Shown here: piece after piece, positions 35,214-44,900 of the stretch
Numbering within the stretch: position 1 is the first letter of the stretch
How the letters are laid out: each line of letters opens with the position of its first letter
Assembly (NCBI GenBank): GCA_029907355.1
Contig: JARYLZ010000015.1
Coordinates: 1-46,896, forward strand
DNA: 46,896 nucleotides
Source: Bacteroidota bacterium
GTDB lineage: Bacteria > Bacteroidota > Ignavibacteria > SZUA-365
Reading direction: 5' to 3'
Position numbers and translations under genes: made by a program
The notes under the pieces: model-generated
What the model was told of the DNA's origin: nothing
The model's input: only the letters and a program-made list of their open reading frames with translations
The model's database searches: none

Positions 35214-37562
35214 ATGCTCATCGGTGAAATTCAACGCGAGTATTGGAATCTCAAAGAATCCCTCCTCTATCTCGACGGCAGTGAACTGAATCAGCTTCAG
35301 CTCATCGATGAATGGCTGAAGCGGGTTCTGAGGCAGAAGAAGCCGGAGGAGATCAAATCATACCTCTATGAACTGCTTCCGCTCGAAGCGTCGCTCATCC
35401 CGGCCATCGACGTTGTCGGATTGCCGCCGGAATTCTTTTCGAATATCCGTCTGCGGATATCACGCCTTACAGAACGCTTCCCCGATATTTTAAACAGAGA
35501 AGAATTGGATTCCTGTTTTGGTGCGCTGGAGTCGAAAGAGTGGACAGCGTGGTGCTATCTCGGTCAGCCATGGGGTTGTGGCGGATACGATGTGCTCGAA
35601 ATGGGGAATGGAGAGACGGATGAACGGGGGGCATTGCGTGCGTTTCTTTCGAAACGAGAACGCGAAAACCTCCGAGAAGGGAATGGAAGAGAATTATCTC
35701 TGTTACAGGACATCCTGGACGAATGGGATCGAAGGACGAGATCGGCGGTCGATACCGTTCATATTCCCCTCATTGAACAGGACATAACCGGCGGTGATTT
35801 GAAAGGATTTACACCGAATGGTCGATTGGCGACGTTGAGAACATCCGTACAATGGATTTCAACCGAAGATGATCGCATAAATATTCTCTTACCCGTATCC
35901 AACGGAAACGACAGGAAAAAATTGGAAGATGAAATTCGCGCGGCGATTACCGTGGCGAGAAAAAGCATTAATGAATGTTTTAAGCGCACATTTCCGCATC
36001 CGTTATCCGTCACCGTGCATTGGTCGGACCAGAATCTTCCGACCACGGGCAATTCGCTCGGAAGCGGTATTGCGGTCTCCATCGCTGCCGTAGCGTTATA
36101 CAACTATTCTCATAAAGTATACTATGTTCCCAATGGAGCGTCTGTATATACCGGAGGCATACGGCCGGATGGAATGCTTCAACCGGTGGAAGACGATCAA
36201 ATGCGAATCAAAACGAGAACCGTCTTCCATTCGCCGATCAAATATTTTGTTTTTGCGAAAGAAAATGAGCATATCGTTGAAGATGAGCTTCAAGCCCTTC
36301 AAGGAAAATATCCGTATCGCCGGTTGAAGACCGTCCCTATAAGATTCTTACGCGATGCGTTCGATCATAGGCAACTCATGCAACGGGCCGTCCTCACGCT
36401 GAGACGGAGAGCAGGGAGACGCATAGAACAATATCGGACGTTTATCGCCGTATCATCCTTTGCGCTCCTGGTCTTCTCGTTGCTCGTGTACTACGCTCTC
36501 ATCCATGACTGGGATGATAATCCCGCCTCTATCGATATTCGGAACAATTATTTTATTGTGATGAATCGTAATGGGAAAGAGCTATGGAGAGAGCTCTATT
36601 CCTCTATGGAAAGGCCTGAAAGCGAATGGACGTTTAAAAAACAGAAAACGACGAATAACTTGACGATCGTCTATGATCTAGATGGTAATGGGGAAAATGA
36701 AGTATTGCTCGGACATCCCGGGGAAAAGGATGGTTTTACAAATTACCTTTTCTGTTATAATTCGGATGGATCGCTGCGTTGGAAATCGCGCGTTGGCATT
36801 TCTATCAAAACGCCGGAAGGTGTGTATGATGACGATGGGGGGTTTTTCATCAATAACATCGTGTTGATACCTGCGACGAATAATGGAAGACCGAGCATTC
36901 TTTGTTTGAGCGCAAATGGCAGCTATACTATTGTCATGAATATCTTTGACATCACGGGTAAGAGAAAAACGGAATACGTGCACTTGGGTTCTCTCAATAA
37001 CCCTGTCATCCTAAAAGATAAAGAACGAAACAAGATGGTGATTGTCGTCGGAGGCATGTTGAACCTCTATCGACAAAATGTATTGATCGTCATCGATCCC
37101 GACCATGCCAATGGTGTATCGATCAACCGTGGAAAGTATCGTCTCATAGAACCGTCCATGGAACCGGCGGCAGAGATGTATTATCTTTTATTTCCGAAAC
37201 CGGATATTCAGGAACATTTACTGGAATGCTGGAACCATTATATCGATATATATTTACAGAATGACAGTGTGATGACAGTAAGAACAAATCATGGTGTTTT
37301 ACCGGGACAACGAAAACAATACGAAAATACGGCATACCTCATGTGGAATATAAACATACCAAAATATACGATTAAAGACGTATTCACTTCGACGGAATAC
37401 GATATCATCCATGAAAAACTACGCAACGTGGGTAAAATACATACGACCATCGATGAGAAATATAAAAAACACCTCATCGACGGAGTGCGGTACTGGAATG
37501 GATCGCATTTTACAAGCAATACTATCAATGAAAGATATGCCGCATTAATAAAAACACCATGA
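35214..37562 (+). CDS. Membrane protein: cytoplasmic Lon-protease-like (S16-fold) domain, one TM helix, exported FG-GAP-like domain
   Basis: A 782-residue protein with an unusual layout. Residues 1-190 are helical and unknown. About 195-365 resemble the Lon proteolytic domain: GRLATLRTSVQWI, then GNSLGSGIAVSIAAVAL, in which S281 aligns with the catalytic Ser of GPSAG. VYTGGIRPDGMLQPV aligns with the Lon segment TGEITLRGRVLPI, and IKYFVFAKENEHI with its closing strand. The residue aligned with the catalytic Lys is Q329; the nearest Lys is K333. An Arg-rich stretch precedes one hydrophobic helix (about 410-430), so by the positive-inside rule the N-terminal part is cytoplasmic and 431-782 is exported. 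That part has an FG-GAP-like calcium motif (DLDGNGENEVLLG from D488) and beta-propeller-like strands. Ribosome site GGAAGGGGAGAG precedes ATG 35214. Function is unknown; signal transmission across the membrane is my inference. Confidence 0.85.
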   Translation: MLIGEIQREYWNLKESLLYLDGSELNQLQLIDEWLKRVLRQKKPEEIKSYLYELLPLEASLIPAIDVVGLPPEFFSNIRLRISRLTERFPDILNREELDSCFGALESKEWTAWCYLGQPWGCGGYDVLEMGNGETDERGALRAFLSKRERENLREGNGRELSLLQDILDEWDRRTRSAVDTVHIPLIEQDITGGDLKGFTPNGRLATLRTSVQWISTEDDRINILLPVSNGNDRKKLEDEIRAAITVARKSINECFKRTFPHPLSVTVHWSDQNLPTTGNSLGSGIAVSIAAVALYNYSHKVYYVPNGASVYTGGIRPDGMLQPVEDDQMRIKTRTVFHSPIKYFVFAKENEHIVEDELQALQGKYPYRRLKTVPIRFLRDAFDHRQLMQRAVLTLRRRAGRRIEQYRTFIAVSSFALLVFSLLVYYALIHDWDDNPASIDIRNNYFIVMNRNGKELWRELYSSMERPESEWTFKKQKTTNNLTIVYDLDGNGENEVLLGHPGEKDGFTNYLFCYNSDGSLRWKSRVGISIKTPEGVYDDDGGFFINNIVLIPATNNGRPSILCLSANGSYTIVMNIFDITGKRKTEYVHLGSLNNPVILKDKERNKMVIVVGGMLNLYRQNVLIVIDPDHANGVSINRGKYRLIEPSMEPAAEMYYLLFPKPDIQEHLLECWNHYIDIYLQNDSVMTVRTNHGVLPGQRKQYENTAYLMWNINIPKYTIKDVFTSTEYDIIHEKLRNVGKIHTTIDEKYKKHLIDGVRYWNGSHFTSNTINERYAALIKTP

Positions 37563-37655
37563 ACGGAGCAGGGATGAAGAACAGAAAAAATCGATAAGCG
37601 ATCATCATGTCGAATATCTCTATGTATTGAATTAACGAAGCGAAAAATATCAACC

Positions 37656-37690
37656 AAGAAAAAGGCGGGTCATCGACCCGCCTTTTTCTT
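37656..37690. terminator. Perfect bidirectional rho-independent terminator
   Basis: A 16-base arm (37656-37671) and its exact reverse complement (37675-37690) flank the three-base loop ATC. The GC-rich core GGCGGGTC/GACCCGCC is bordered by A-tracts on the left and T-tracts on the right, so it can stop transcription in both directions. It lies between the convergent genes ending at 37562 (plus) and 37709 (minus). Confidence 0.95.
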
Positions 37691-37708
37691 GCGTAAGAAG
37701 AAACGTGT

Positions 37709-38428
37709 TCAATCGAAAAGTTTTTCGACGGCCTGGTACTTCGTGTGCATTTCCTCCACCGCGCGGGAAATCTTGTCCATATCGGTTCCCAGGACCGCAG
37801 CGGAAAAGTCTTTGGTCTTCTCACTCAGTTCCTGCAAAGCGTGCCTGAATTCGGTCTCTTTTTTCTCGAGTCTGCGGGGGGTTTTCGCACCGAGCAGGGT
37901 TTCGCATTTTTGGAGAAGAATTCGCGAAGCTTCCCGGAGTTTCTCGAGTTCTTTACCGGGCATGTAGTAATGGTAGACTTCGTAGAGCGTGACGTGATAC
38001 GATTCGAGCTCCTTCATCAAGGGGCGTACGATGCGGACCAGGGACTCGTAACGCGCGTGCAGATCTTCGACGGCATCGAGCATGGCTTTCTCGTCATTCT
38101 CCGCAACGGCTTTTTCCAGACGGGATGCTGCCGTATCGAGCTTTTTCACCCCCTCGTCCCATTTTTGCTTCTTGTCGCGCAGAATGCCGGGCAGGATAAC
38201 GGCATCCACCGCTTCGACATGCTTCCGTACCTCCGGTAACAAGTCCCGGATGAGGTCGAAATTCTTGTTCGGCCATGCTTCATGCCATAACGGGTAAATC
38301 ACCTCGTGGAAGTTCGAGAGGGCGGGAATCTCAGAAGACAACTCGGCGGCGGGGACCCCGTGATCCTGCGCCATAAGGGGAAGTGCCATCAGAGAGACGA
38401 GGGCGATGGTCAATGCGATTTTCTTCAT
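37709..38428 (-). CDS. Secreted alpha-helical protein, cytochrome c'/b562-like bundle without heme motif
   Basis: A 239-residue exported protein. The signal peptide is clear (MKKIALTIALVSLMALPLMAQ, cut after MAQ). The mature part is predicted as long amphipathic helices rich in Lys, Glu and Leu (KLDTAASRLEKAVAENDEKA, ELEKLREASRILL), giving two roughly repeated four-helix-bundle segments, in the manner of periplasmic cytochrome c' or b562. There is no CxxCH heme-attachment motif; the only His-rich stretch is FHEVIYPLWHEAWP near the mature N-terminus, which could bind a metal. Function is unknown. It is transcribed toward the bidirectional terminator, alone in its unit, with a weak AGGAC site upstream of the ATG. 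Confidence 0.85.
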   Translation of the reverse strand: MKKIALTIALVSLMALPLMAQDHGVPAAELSSEIPALSNFHEVIYPLWHEAWPNKNFDLIRDLLPEVRKHVEAVDAVILPGILRDKKQKWDEGVKKLDTAASRLEKAVAENDEKAMLDAVEDLHARYESLVRIVRPLMKELESYHVTLYEVYHYYMPGKELEKLREASRILLQKCETLLGAKTPRRLEKKETEFRHALQELSEKTKDFSAAVLGTDMDKISRAVEEMHTKYQAVEKLFD

Positions 38429-38605
38429 TCGATAGTCCTAGTTTTGTCCAAAAAACGGGTATTTATGAATTGTCAATGTATGATTTATCTCGGAAGAGAA
38501 CAAGAAAACGAGAAAGCACAGGTATAGAAACCAGGAGGATGGTCCCGTTCGAGGTGACGCAGGATCGGTGAGAAACATCCGCAGTCTAAGTATCGTGAGT
38601 GACCT

Positions 38606-39808
38606 TTGGAAACGATCGTGAAAACGTGGGCGGTGGTCGCTCTCGGAATACCCGTATACCTCCTCGCTATCGTACTGTTCCGGAGGGCCTTCACCCTCCT
38701 CGTCCGACACGGTCGATGGTGGCTCGCAGCAGCCCTTGGTGCTTTCCATCTTCCCCCCCTCGCCGCGTTCCTTGGGAGATGGCTCGGAGGCACCCTGCCC
38801 CCCGATATGCTTGTTGCACCGGGGGGATCCCTGCGGCTCTTCCTTACGCACGCGGGTGCAGGTGCCATGATCGCTGCGGCGCAGTACATCGCACACGCCG
38901 TTCCGTTGTTCATCCTGGAATACGTCTCGGTTCGCTTTTTCCCCTCCCGTGCCGTACAGTTCCGCCGCTTTTCGGCGGCGCTTTTCCTTGCGCTCGCTCT
39001 CGCCGGGGGCGTTTTCGTCGCTTTTCGATTGTACGAGGATGCCGTAAGGATCGAGAGCGTGCCGGCGGCCGTCTCTCGCGGAGATGCCCCCCCGCTCCGC
39101 GTCGCCGTGCTCTCCGATCTCCACTTCGATGAATACAACCCGGCCGCGCGCGTGAACTCCTATATCGATTCCATCAATGCCACCCGCCCGGACCTCGTTC
39201 TCTTTGCGGGGGACGTCGCGTCCTCGCGGCGCGGGATGACGTTCGTGCAGGATGCGACGGCATGCCTCGCGCGTCTTCGCGCCCGCCTCGGCGTCTTTGC
39301 CGTGCTCGGCGACCACGACCTGTGGGCGGGGGGGCGGCTCGACAGCGTCGCAACCTGCCTCGAGAGGGTCGGCATCGAGGTCCTCGACAACGAGAAGACT
39401 CTCTTGCATATCGATGGGAATCCCGTTCTCCTCGTGGGGGTGACGAATATCGAGCCTGCCCCGGTCTCCGAAGCGGTTCTCGACACGCTGATTCCCCCCA
39501 AACGCAATCAGCTCACGATCGTTCTCGTGCACCGATGCAGTCGGCGGGTGCTCTCACGCTGCGAGCGGGTGGGGGTGGATTTCGTGGCGGCGGGGCACAC
39601 GCATGGCGGCCAGGTGGGGTGTTGTGTCGTTGGTTCGACCGTCTCCGTGGCGTCTTTCGGAGAAGGACCCGTTTCCGGCGTCTGCCGCACGGGGGAAACG
39701 ACCGTCTTCGTGTGCAACGGCCTCGGGTACTCGGTGTTCCCCCTGAGGTATCTCGCCAGGCCTACGTTCGGCGTCATCGACATATCACGAGCGGACGGTC
39801 GCCCGTAG
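38606..39808 (+). CDS. Membrane-anchored calcineurin-like metallophosphoesterase (YkuE/YaeI-like)
   Basis: A 400-residue protein with about four N-terminal hydrophobic helices (first 150 residues) and a C-terminal binuclear metallophosphoesterase domain. Metal-site motifs are VLSDLHFD (D171, H173), AGDVAS (D203), VLGDHD (D236, H237), LVHR (H309) and GHTHGGQ (H331, H333). The family norm at the third motif is GNHD, so Asp236 replaces the usual metal-bridging Asn, and H309 is followed by Arg rather than the common xP. Related YkuE/YaeI proteins act on lipid or nucleotide phosphates such as UDP-diacylglucosamine. The start is TTG 38606 or GTG 38618, with no ATG available. It converges on the PorE-like gene with 47 bases between. 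Confidence 0.85.
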   Translation: METIVKTWAVVALGIPVYLLAIVLFRRAFTLLVRHGRWWLAAALGAFHLPPLAAFLGRWLGGTLPPDMLVAPGGSLRLFLTHAGAGAMIAAAQYIAHAVPLFILEYVSVRFFPSRAVQFRRFSAALFLALALAGGVFVAFRLYEDAVRIESVPAAVSRGDAPPLRVAVLSDLHFDEYNPAARVNSYIDSINATRPDLVLFAGDVASSRRGMTFVQDATACLARLRARLGVFAVLGDHDLWAGGRLDSVATCLERVGIEVLDNEKTLLHIDGNPVLLVGVTNIEPAPVSEAVLDTLIPPKRNQLTIVLVHRCSRRVLSRCERVGVDFVAAGHTHGGQVGCCVVGSTVSVASFGEGPVSGVCRTGETTVFVCNGLGYSVFPLRYLARPTFGVIDISRADGRP

Positions 39809-39855
39809 CAGGAGGTGCGAATCAGGAGGGCGGATCTCTGCGGCAGGAGACCGTT

Positions 39856-41763
39856 CTACTCGGCGATCTTGAATTCCACCCGGCGGTTGCGCGCGCGGTT
39901 TTCCTCGCTGTCGTTCGGTACCTCAGGCCTCGTTTCCCCGAACCCTTTCGCGATGAGGCGCGTCGCAGGGATCTTCTTCGAGCGGAGATATGCGACAACG
40001 GATTCCGCCCGTTTTTTCGAAAGCTCCATGTTGAACTCGTCACTCCCCACATCGTCGGTGTGTCCGCATATTTCGATGCGGATGTCAGGATTGCTCTCGA
40101 GGAAACGGACGAGGCGGTCGAGTTCCTGGTAGGACTCGGGCTTGAGGTCCCATTTCGCGAAATCGAAGAAGATGTTGTTGAGGCGTTGGGAGAGCAGATC
40201 GCCGTACTTGTCGCGCTTGCTCCGCATGCCTTCCACGGATGTCATAGCGATGTCGAGGTTGTAGAGGCGCGCGCTGTCCGTCGCGAACGGGTCGAGGTCG
40301 GATGCGTTGCCGCCTGACCCGCCGCTGCCACCCGAGCCTCCGGCACCCCCACGGTGCCCGCCACGGCGCAGATCGAGATTCGCGGACGTGGGGTAGAAAC
40401 CGTCCCGCTCGAAAAAGATCTCGTACAGCTTGCCGAGCGGCAGGGTGAGGACGAATTCGCCCGTCTGGGGGTCGCTCCGCGCCTCGCCCTCCTCGATGCC
40501 CCGCTCGAGGTCGCCGTACCGGATCGTGGCGCCGAGAGGGTTGCCGTCTTCGTCGACGAGCCGCCCGCGGATGGTGGCCACTTCGCTCGCGGGTTGGGCT
40601 TCGACCGGCAATTCGATGACGTAGATGTCGTTCTGCCCGAAACCGCCCGGCAGGTTTGTACTGGAGAAGAGGGCGAAGCGGCCGTCGGTAGAAATCTTGT
40701 ACCCCCAATCGTCCTCCGACGTGTTGATCTCCTTGCCGAGATTCACCGGCTCGCTCCACTCGGTCCAGGAATCGTCCTTGAGGCGGACGCTCTTGAAGAC
40801 GTCCAGTTTCCCCAGGCCGGGGTGGCCGTCGGAGCTGAAGTAGAGCGTTTTCCCGTCGGGGTGCAGGAAGGCGGAGCGTTCGCAGTAGGGCGTATTGATC
40901 TTCGGTCCGAGGTTGATCGGCCCCATCCATCGGTTCCCTCGCCGCACGGCGACCCAGATGTCGCTGTTCCCCCCCTCGCCCCCGTGGAACGGCGTGCCCT
41001 TGGGGACGGGCTTGCCGATCCCTCCAGGCCGATCCGACGTGAACAGCAGCGCTTTCCCGTCCGCCGTGAGGAAGGCGTCCGAGTCCCACGACGTCGAGTT
41101 CACCGGCGGGGAAAGATGCATGATGTGGGACCAGCCCTTGTCGGATTTTTCGAAATAGAAGTTGTCGCCGTTCCCCATGTGCCCCGCGAACCCTCCGTAG
41201 AGGAAAATCGACGTTCCGTCGAAGGAAATGCTGTTGATGGTTTCATGGTCCGGGGTGTTGATTTTTTCGCCGAGGTTCACGGCAGGTTGCCAAGTGCCGT
41301 TTTCGTACTGGGAAGCGTAGATGTCCAGCTTCCCCCGCCCGCCCGGCCTGTCGCTCGAGAAATAGAGGCGGGTGCCTTCCGCGGTGAGCGAAGGTTTGAT
41401 CTCGTTGTACGGCGTATTGACGCCGGATCCGAGGTTCATGACTTTGAGGGAAGACGACGGGGCCCGGAGTATCGCGATGACGGCATCGAATCGTGCTTCC
41501 ATGCCGGGGAACAGCGGCTTGTACCGTTCGAACACGGCGGCTGCCCCTTCCCAGTCCTTTCGGTCGATGAACGGTTTCGCAACGCGTTGAACGGCGACGA
41601 ATGCGTCTTCCGACGGCGCCCATTTCTTCACGTAGGCAGAGTAATCGTCTGGCTCTTTCATTTTCGTGAGATCGCGGGAAAGCGAACACCCTCCGAAAAC
41701 GAGAAGCGCGAGGAAGAGGGAGGAAAGCGATCCTGAGCGGGGGGGTAACGGGAATATCGTCAT
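39856..41763 (-). CDS. PorE-like OmpA-family lipoprotein with PD40 propeller
   Basis: A 635-residue outer-membrane lipoprotein predicted to bind peptidoglycan. A lipobox (LLVFGGC, Cys26) is followed by a short helical, TPR-like stretch (about 45-105). Next is a PD40/WD40-type beta-propeller with repeated YFSSDRPGG-like blades (about 110-375), then a carboxypeptidase-regulatory-like fold (TIRGRLVDEDGNPLGATIRYG, about 385-462), a Gly-Ser-rich spacer (about 463-483) and a C-terminal OmpA domain with ICGHTDDVGSDEFNMELSKKR and NRARNRRVEF. This domain order matches PorE (PG1058) of Porphyromonas, a peptidoglycan-bound T9SS component, although PD40-OmpA lipoproteins are many in this group. It is divergent from the T9SS cargo gene at 41987, which supports a link. 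Confidence 0.85.
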   Translation of the reverse strand: MTIFPLPPRSGSLSSLFLALLVFGGCSLSRDLTKMKEPDDYSAYVKKWAPSEDAFVAVQRVAKPFIDRKDWEGAAAVFERYKPLFPGMEARFDAVIAILRAPSSSLKVMNLGSGVNTPYNEIKPSLTAEGTRLYFSSDRPGGRGKLDIYASQYENGTWQPAVNLGEKINTPDHETINSISFDGTSIFLYGGFAGHMGNGDNFYFEKSDKGWSHIMHLSPPVNSTSWDSDAFLTADGKALLFTSDRPGGIGKPVPKGTPFHGGEGGNSDIWVAVRRGNRWMGPINLGPKINTPYCERSAFLHPDGKTLYFSSDGHPGLGKLDVFKSVRLKDDSWTEWSEPVNLGKEINTSEDDWGYKISTDGRFALFSSTNLPGGFGQNDIYVIELPVEAQPASEVATIRGRLVDEDGNPLGATIRYGDLERGIEEGEARSDPQTGEFVLTLPLGKLYEIFFERDGFYPTSANLDLRRGGHRGGAGGSGGSGGSGGNASDLDPFATDSARLYNLDIAMTSVEGMRSKRDKYGDLLSQRLNNIFFDFAKWDLKPESYQELDRLVRFLESNPDIRIEICGHTDDVGSDEFNMELSKKRAESVVAYLRSKKIPATRLIAKGFGETRPEVPNDSEENRARNRRVEFKIAE

Positions 41764-41986
41764 CGCGTCATGCCTTCATTGAACCGACAAAAGTAGGGCC
41801 GCCTCCGTACGCGAATCAAGGCGGCGGGAGGTGACCGACCTTTCGAACCCGAAGCGATGTTTCGCCTCTTCCCGACGCAGCGGTTCTGTCTGCGATTCCG
41901 AGCGGGCTTGCGTATATTCCGCGTATCCAGGGCGCTCTGCGGAGCGGTTTCCTGCGATGGTGTTCATCGTCGAAGCGGAGAAAGAC

Positions 41987-44900
41987 ATGGGCAATGCGTT
42001 GAGGAGACTCCTTCTCCCGACTCTTGTGGCGGCGCTTTCCGTTCCCCTCTATGCCCAAGACGAGCTGACCTTCCGGCGGGTATCGGACTGCTGTTACGAC
42101 ATCACCGTCGTGAACAGGAACACGGCGCGAGAACCGATCAACGAGATCGCGGTGAAGTGTTCGCCCTTCGCGAGAATCCTGACCACAGGCTCCGCTCCGT
42201 CCGGTTGGGTGATCAGCTACCTCGCCCCGACATCCGTTCTCTTCCGTGCCCCCGTCTCCTCGATTCAACCCGGCAGCATGCTCTCGGGTTTCCGTCTCTG
42301 CTTCGATGTCCCCTCCAACGAGTTCGGGCTCGACTGGATCACGATGCGAAGCGGCAATCCGCTGACGATGGGTTCCGCTGCGCTGAACTGCCGCGACACG
42401 GATACCTTGACCGTCCGGAAGGACCCGACGAGCGCGGATTGCTGCCATGAGGCTATTCTCATGAACCGCAACGGCACGATGCGTTCCATCGACCGCGTGA
42501 CGATGGAATTCGTAACGGCCGGCTACGCGTTCACCGACGCCCAGCCCCCCTCTGCGGCATGGAAGGTCACTTTCGAAAGCCCGAGGCGATTCCGCTTGGA
42601 AACCTCTCAGTCCCCGCTCCCGCCCGGGCAGGACCTCGCTCCCTTCCTGTTCTGTTTCGTGCCGGGCACGTCGAAGACCGACACCGCCGCCATCCTCTGG
42701 ACCACGTGGGACGACACGACGATGCTGACCCGCGACACCGTTTTCCTCCAATGCCTCGATGTCCGCCATTGCGACGCACTTCTCGTTGCATCCGACGTCC
42801 CCGATTCCTGTTGTTACTCTCTCGCGATCGTCAACAATCATAGCCCTGCATCCAAGCTGGATCAACTCCGGTTGAAAATGATCAGTCCCGATGCGGTCTT
42901 CACCTCCGCTTCGGGGGGCATCTGGCCCGTATCGCGTTTCCAGGGCGACGAGATCCTCTTCGACGGCGTTTCATCCCCGCTCGACAACGGCGGGATTCTC
43001 GCCGGTCTGCGGATCTGCGTGACCAGGACGGTTGCCGGCTCCGATCCGGTTCGCGTCATGTGGCAGACCAACCGGTTCGGGAAACCCGTCTGCTGGGATA
43101 CCGTTTTCTTCGATTGCGGCGCAACCGCGGGACGATGCGACCTCGTAACGGCGCAGAAAACGGGTGCTTGCTGTCACGGCCTTTCCCTGCGGAACACCCA
43201 CACGCCGGAAGGGCCCCTCGACGGATTTCGCGTTCGGGTCCTCACGCCCGGTGCGGTCATCACCGGCACACCGACCGGTCCATGGTCTCTCCAATCCGCA
43301 ACGTCCACGGAAGCGGTGTTCCATGCTGCCGCACCTCTCGGACACAATCGGACCGCGGAGCAGTTCCTGTTCTGTTTCCGGTTGCCGGGTGACGTGCCGG
43401 GGGTCGTGACGATCGCGTGGCAGACTCTGAACGGTGCAGCGACCGTCTGTACCGATACGCTCGTCCTCGAATGCCTCCCCGACATCGGCCGCACGTGCGA
43501 CTCGCTCTTCCATAGCCTCGTCCGGGATTGCGATTTCCGGTTCGGTTTCCGCAACACGCATTCCCCTGCCGGGACGGTGAACGGTTTCCGTATCCAAACG
43601 CTCACGGGCGGCGCGAGGCTCGGCAACGCCGTGACGCCGGCCGCCTGGTCGATCCGTTCCCAGACGGACCAGGCCGTGGTCTGGGAGTCGAACGCAGGGG
43701 CTTCGCCCGGCGTCCTGGTCGACGGGTTCGGATTGACGGTGACATCGGTATTCCCCGGTTCCCCCGTTCTCCTCCAACGGTGCACGGTGCAGGATGGGAC
43801 GGATATTTGCTGTGACACGGTCATCGTGACGTGCACGGTACAGACGCGCTGCGATTCGCTGTTCACGCGGGAAGGGAGCGGAGGTTGCGCGTTCGAACTG
43901 GGCTTCGTCAATCTGCATTCCCCGCAATCCCCCGTGAAGGGTTTCCGCGTATCGATCCTCACGCCGGGGGCGCGCATCGCTTCCGCGACACCGCCCAACG
44001 GCTGGGTATTGATCTCCCTGAGCGCGGGGACGGCCCTGTTCAGCGACACGGCGGGGAGCGTGCCCGTGAACGGCAGACAGGACGGCTTCATGTTGACATT
44101 CGAGCAGGCGGCGGGCAACCCGACGGTGGCGTTCCAGTGGTGCTCCATGGACGGGCCGCTCACCATTTGCTGCGACAACGCGAGCGTCACCTGCCGGACG
44201 ACGCAGCAGCGTGGCGATTCCCTCATCCTCCGGCCTACGGCCGAGTCTTGCACGTTCAACGCAGGCTTCGGCAATTCCCACATCCCCGCGTCGGTCGTGG
44301 ACGGTTTTTCCGTTCTCGTGGCGACGACAGGTGCTTCGTTCGCCCGTGTCCAGCCTCCCCCCGGTTGGCGTGTCCTCGTCTCGGAAGCACAGCGCGTCGT
44401 TTTCGGTTCCGCGGGACCGGGTGTCCCGCCGGGGGATTCCTTAACGGGGTTCACTCTCTCGTTGAACCCGGCGCTCGCGGGGAGCACCATCCGGCTCTTC
44501 TGGTGCACGATGCAGGGTTCCGTCCCCCTCACATGCGACACGATCATCGTCGAATGCGAAACGAGCGCGCCCGTGCCGGACAGCATGGCCGTCATCGCGG
44601 ATCCCGAACGCCCCTGCTGCCGTGAATTCCGCCTGTTCAACAAGCACACACCGTCATCTTCCATCAACCGGCTGGAAGTCGCGGTGATCACGCCGGACGT
44701 GTTCTTCTTCCCCTCGCGCATCGAAGGGCCGCAGGGCTGGAAGATCGAACACGAAGGGGACACGCTTGCGCGCTGGAGCACGGTATCGATCGGGTTGACG
44801 TACGGTTCCACGCTCAGCGGATGTGTCCTCTGTTTCGACAACAACCGGACGGGCAACCAGCCGTTCGACATTCATTGGAGGGCATTTTCCGCACAAGCCG

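Noticed and set aside
38441-38476. TTGACA on the minus strand as promoter of the helical protein gene
   Set aside because: No acceptable -10 hexamer lies at 16-18 bases spacing; the only candidates read TTTTGG or similar.
40354-41736. 460-codon plus-strand open frame
   Set aside because: Antisense to the PorE-like lipoprotein, whose domains are unmistakable; the product is low-complexity.
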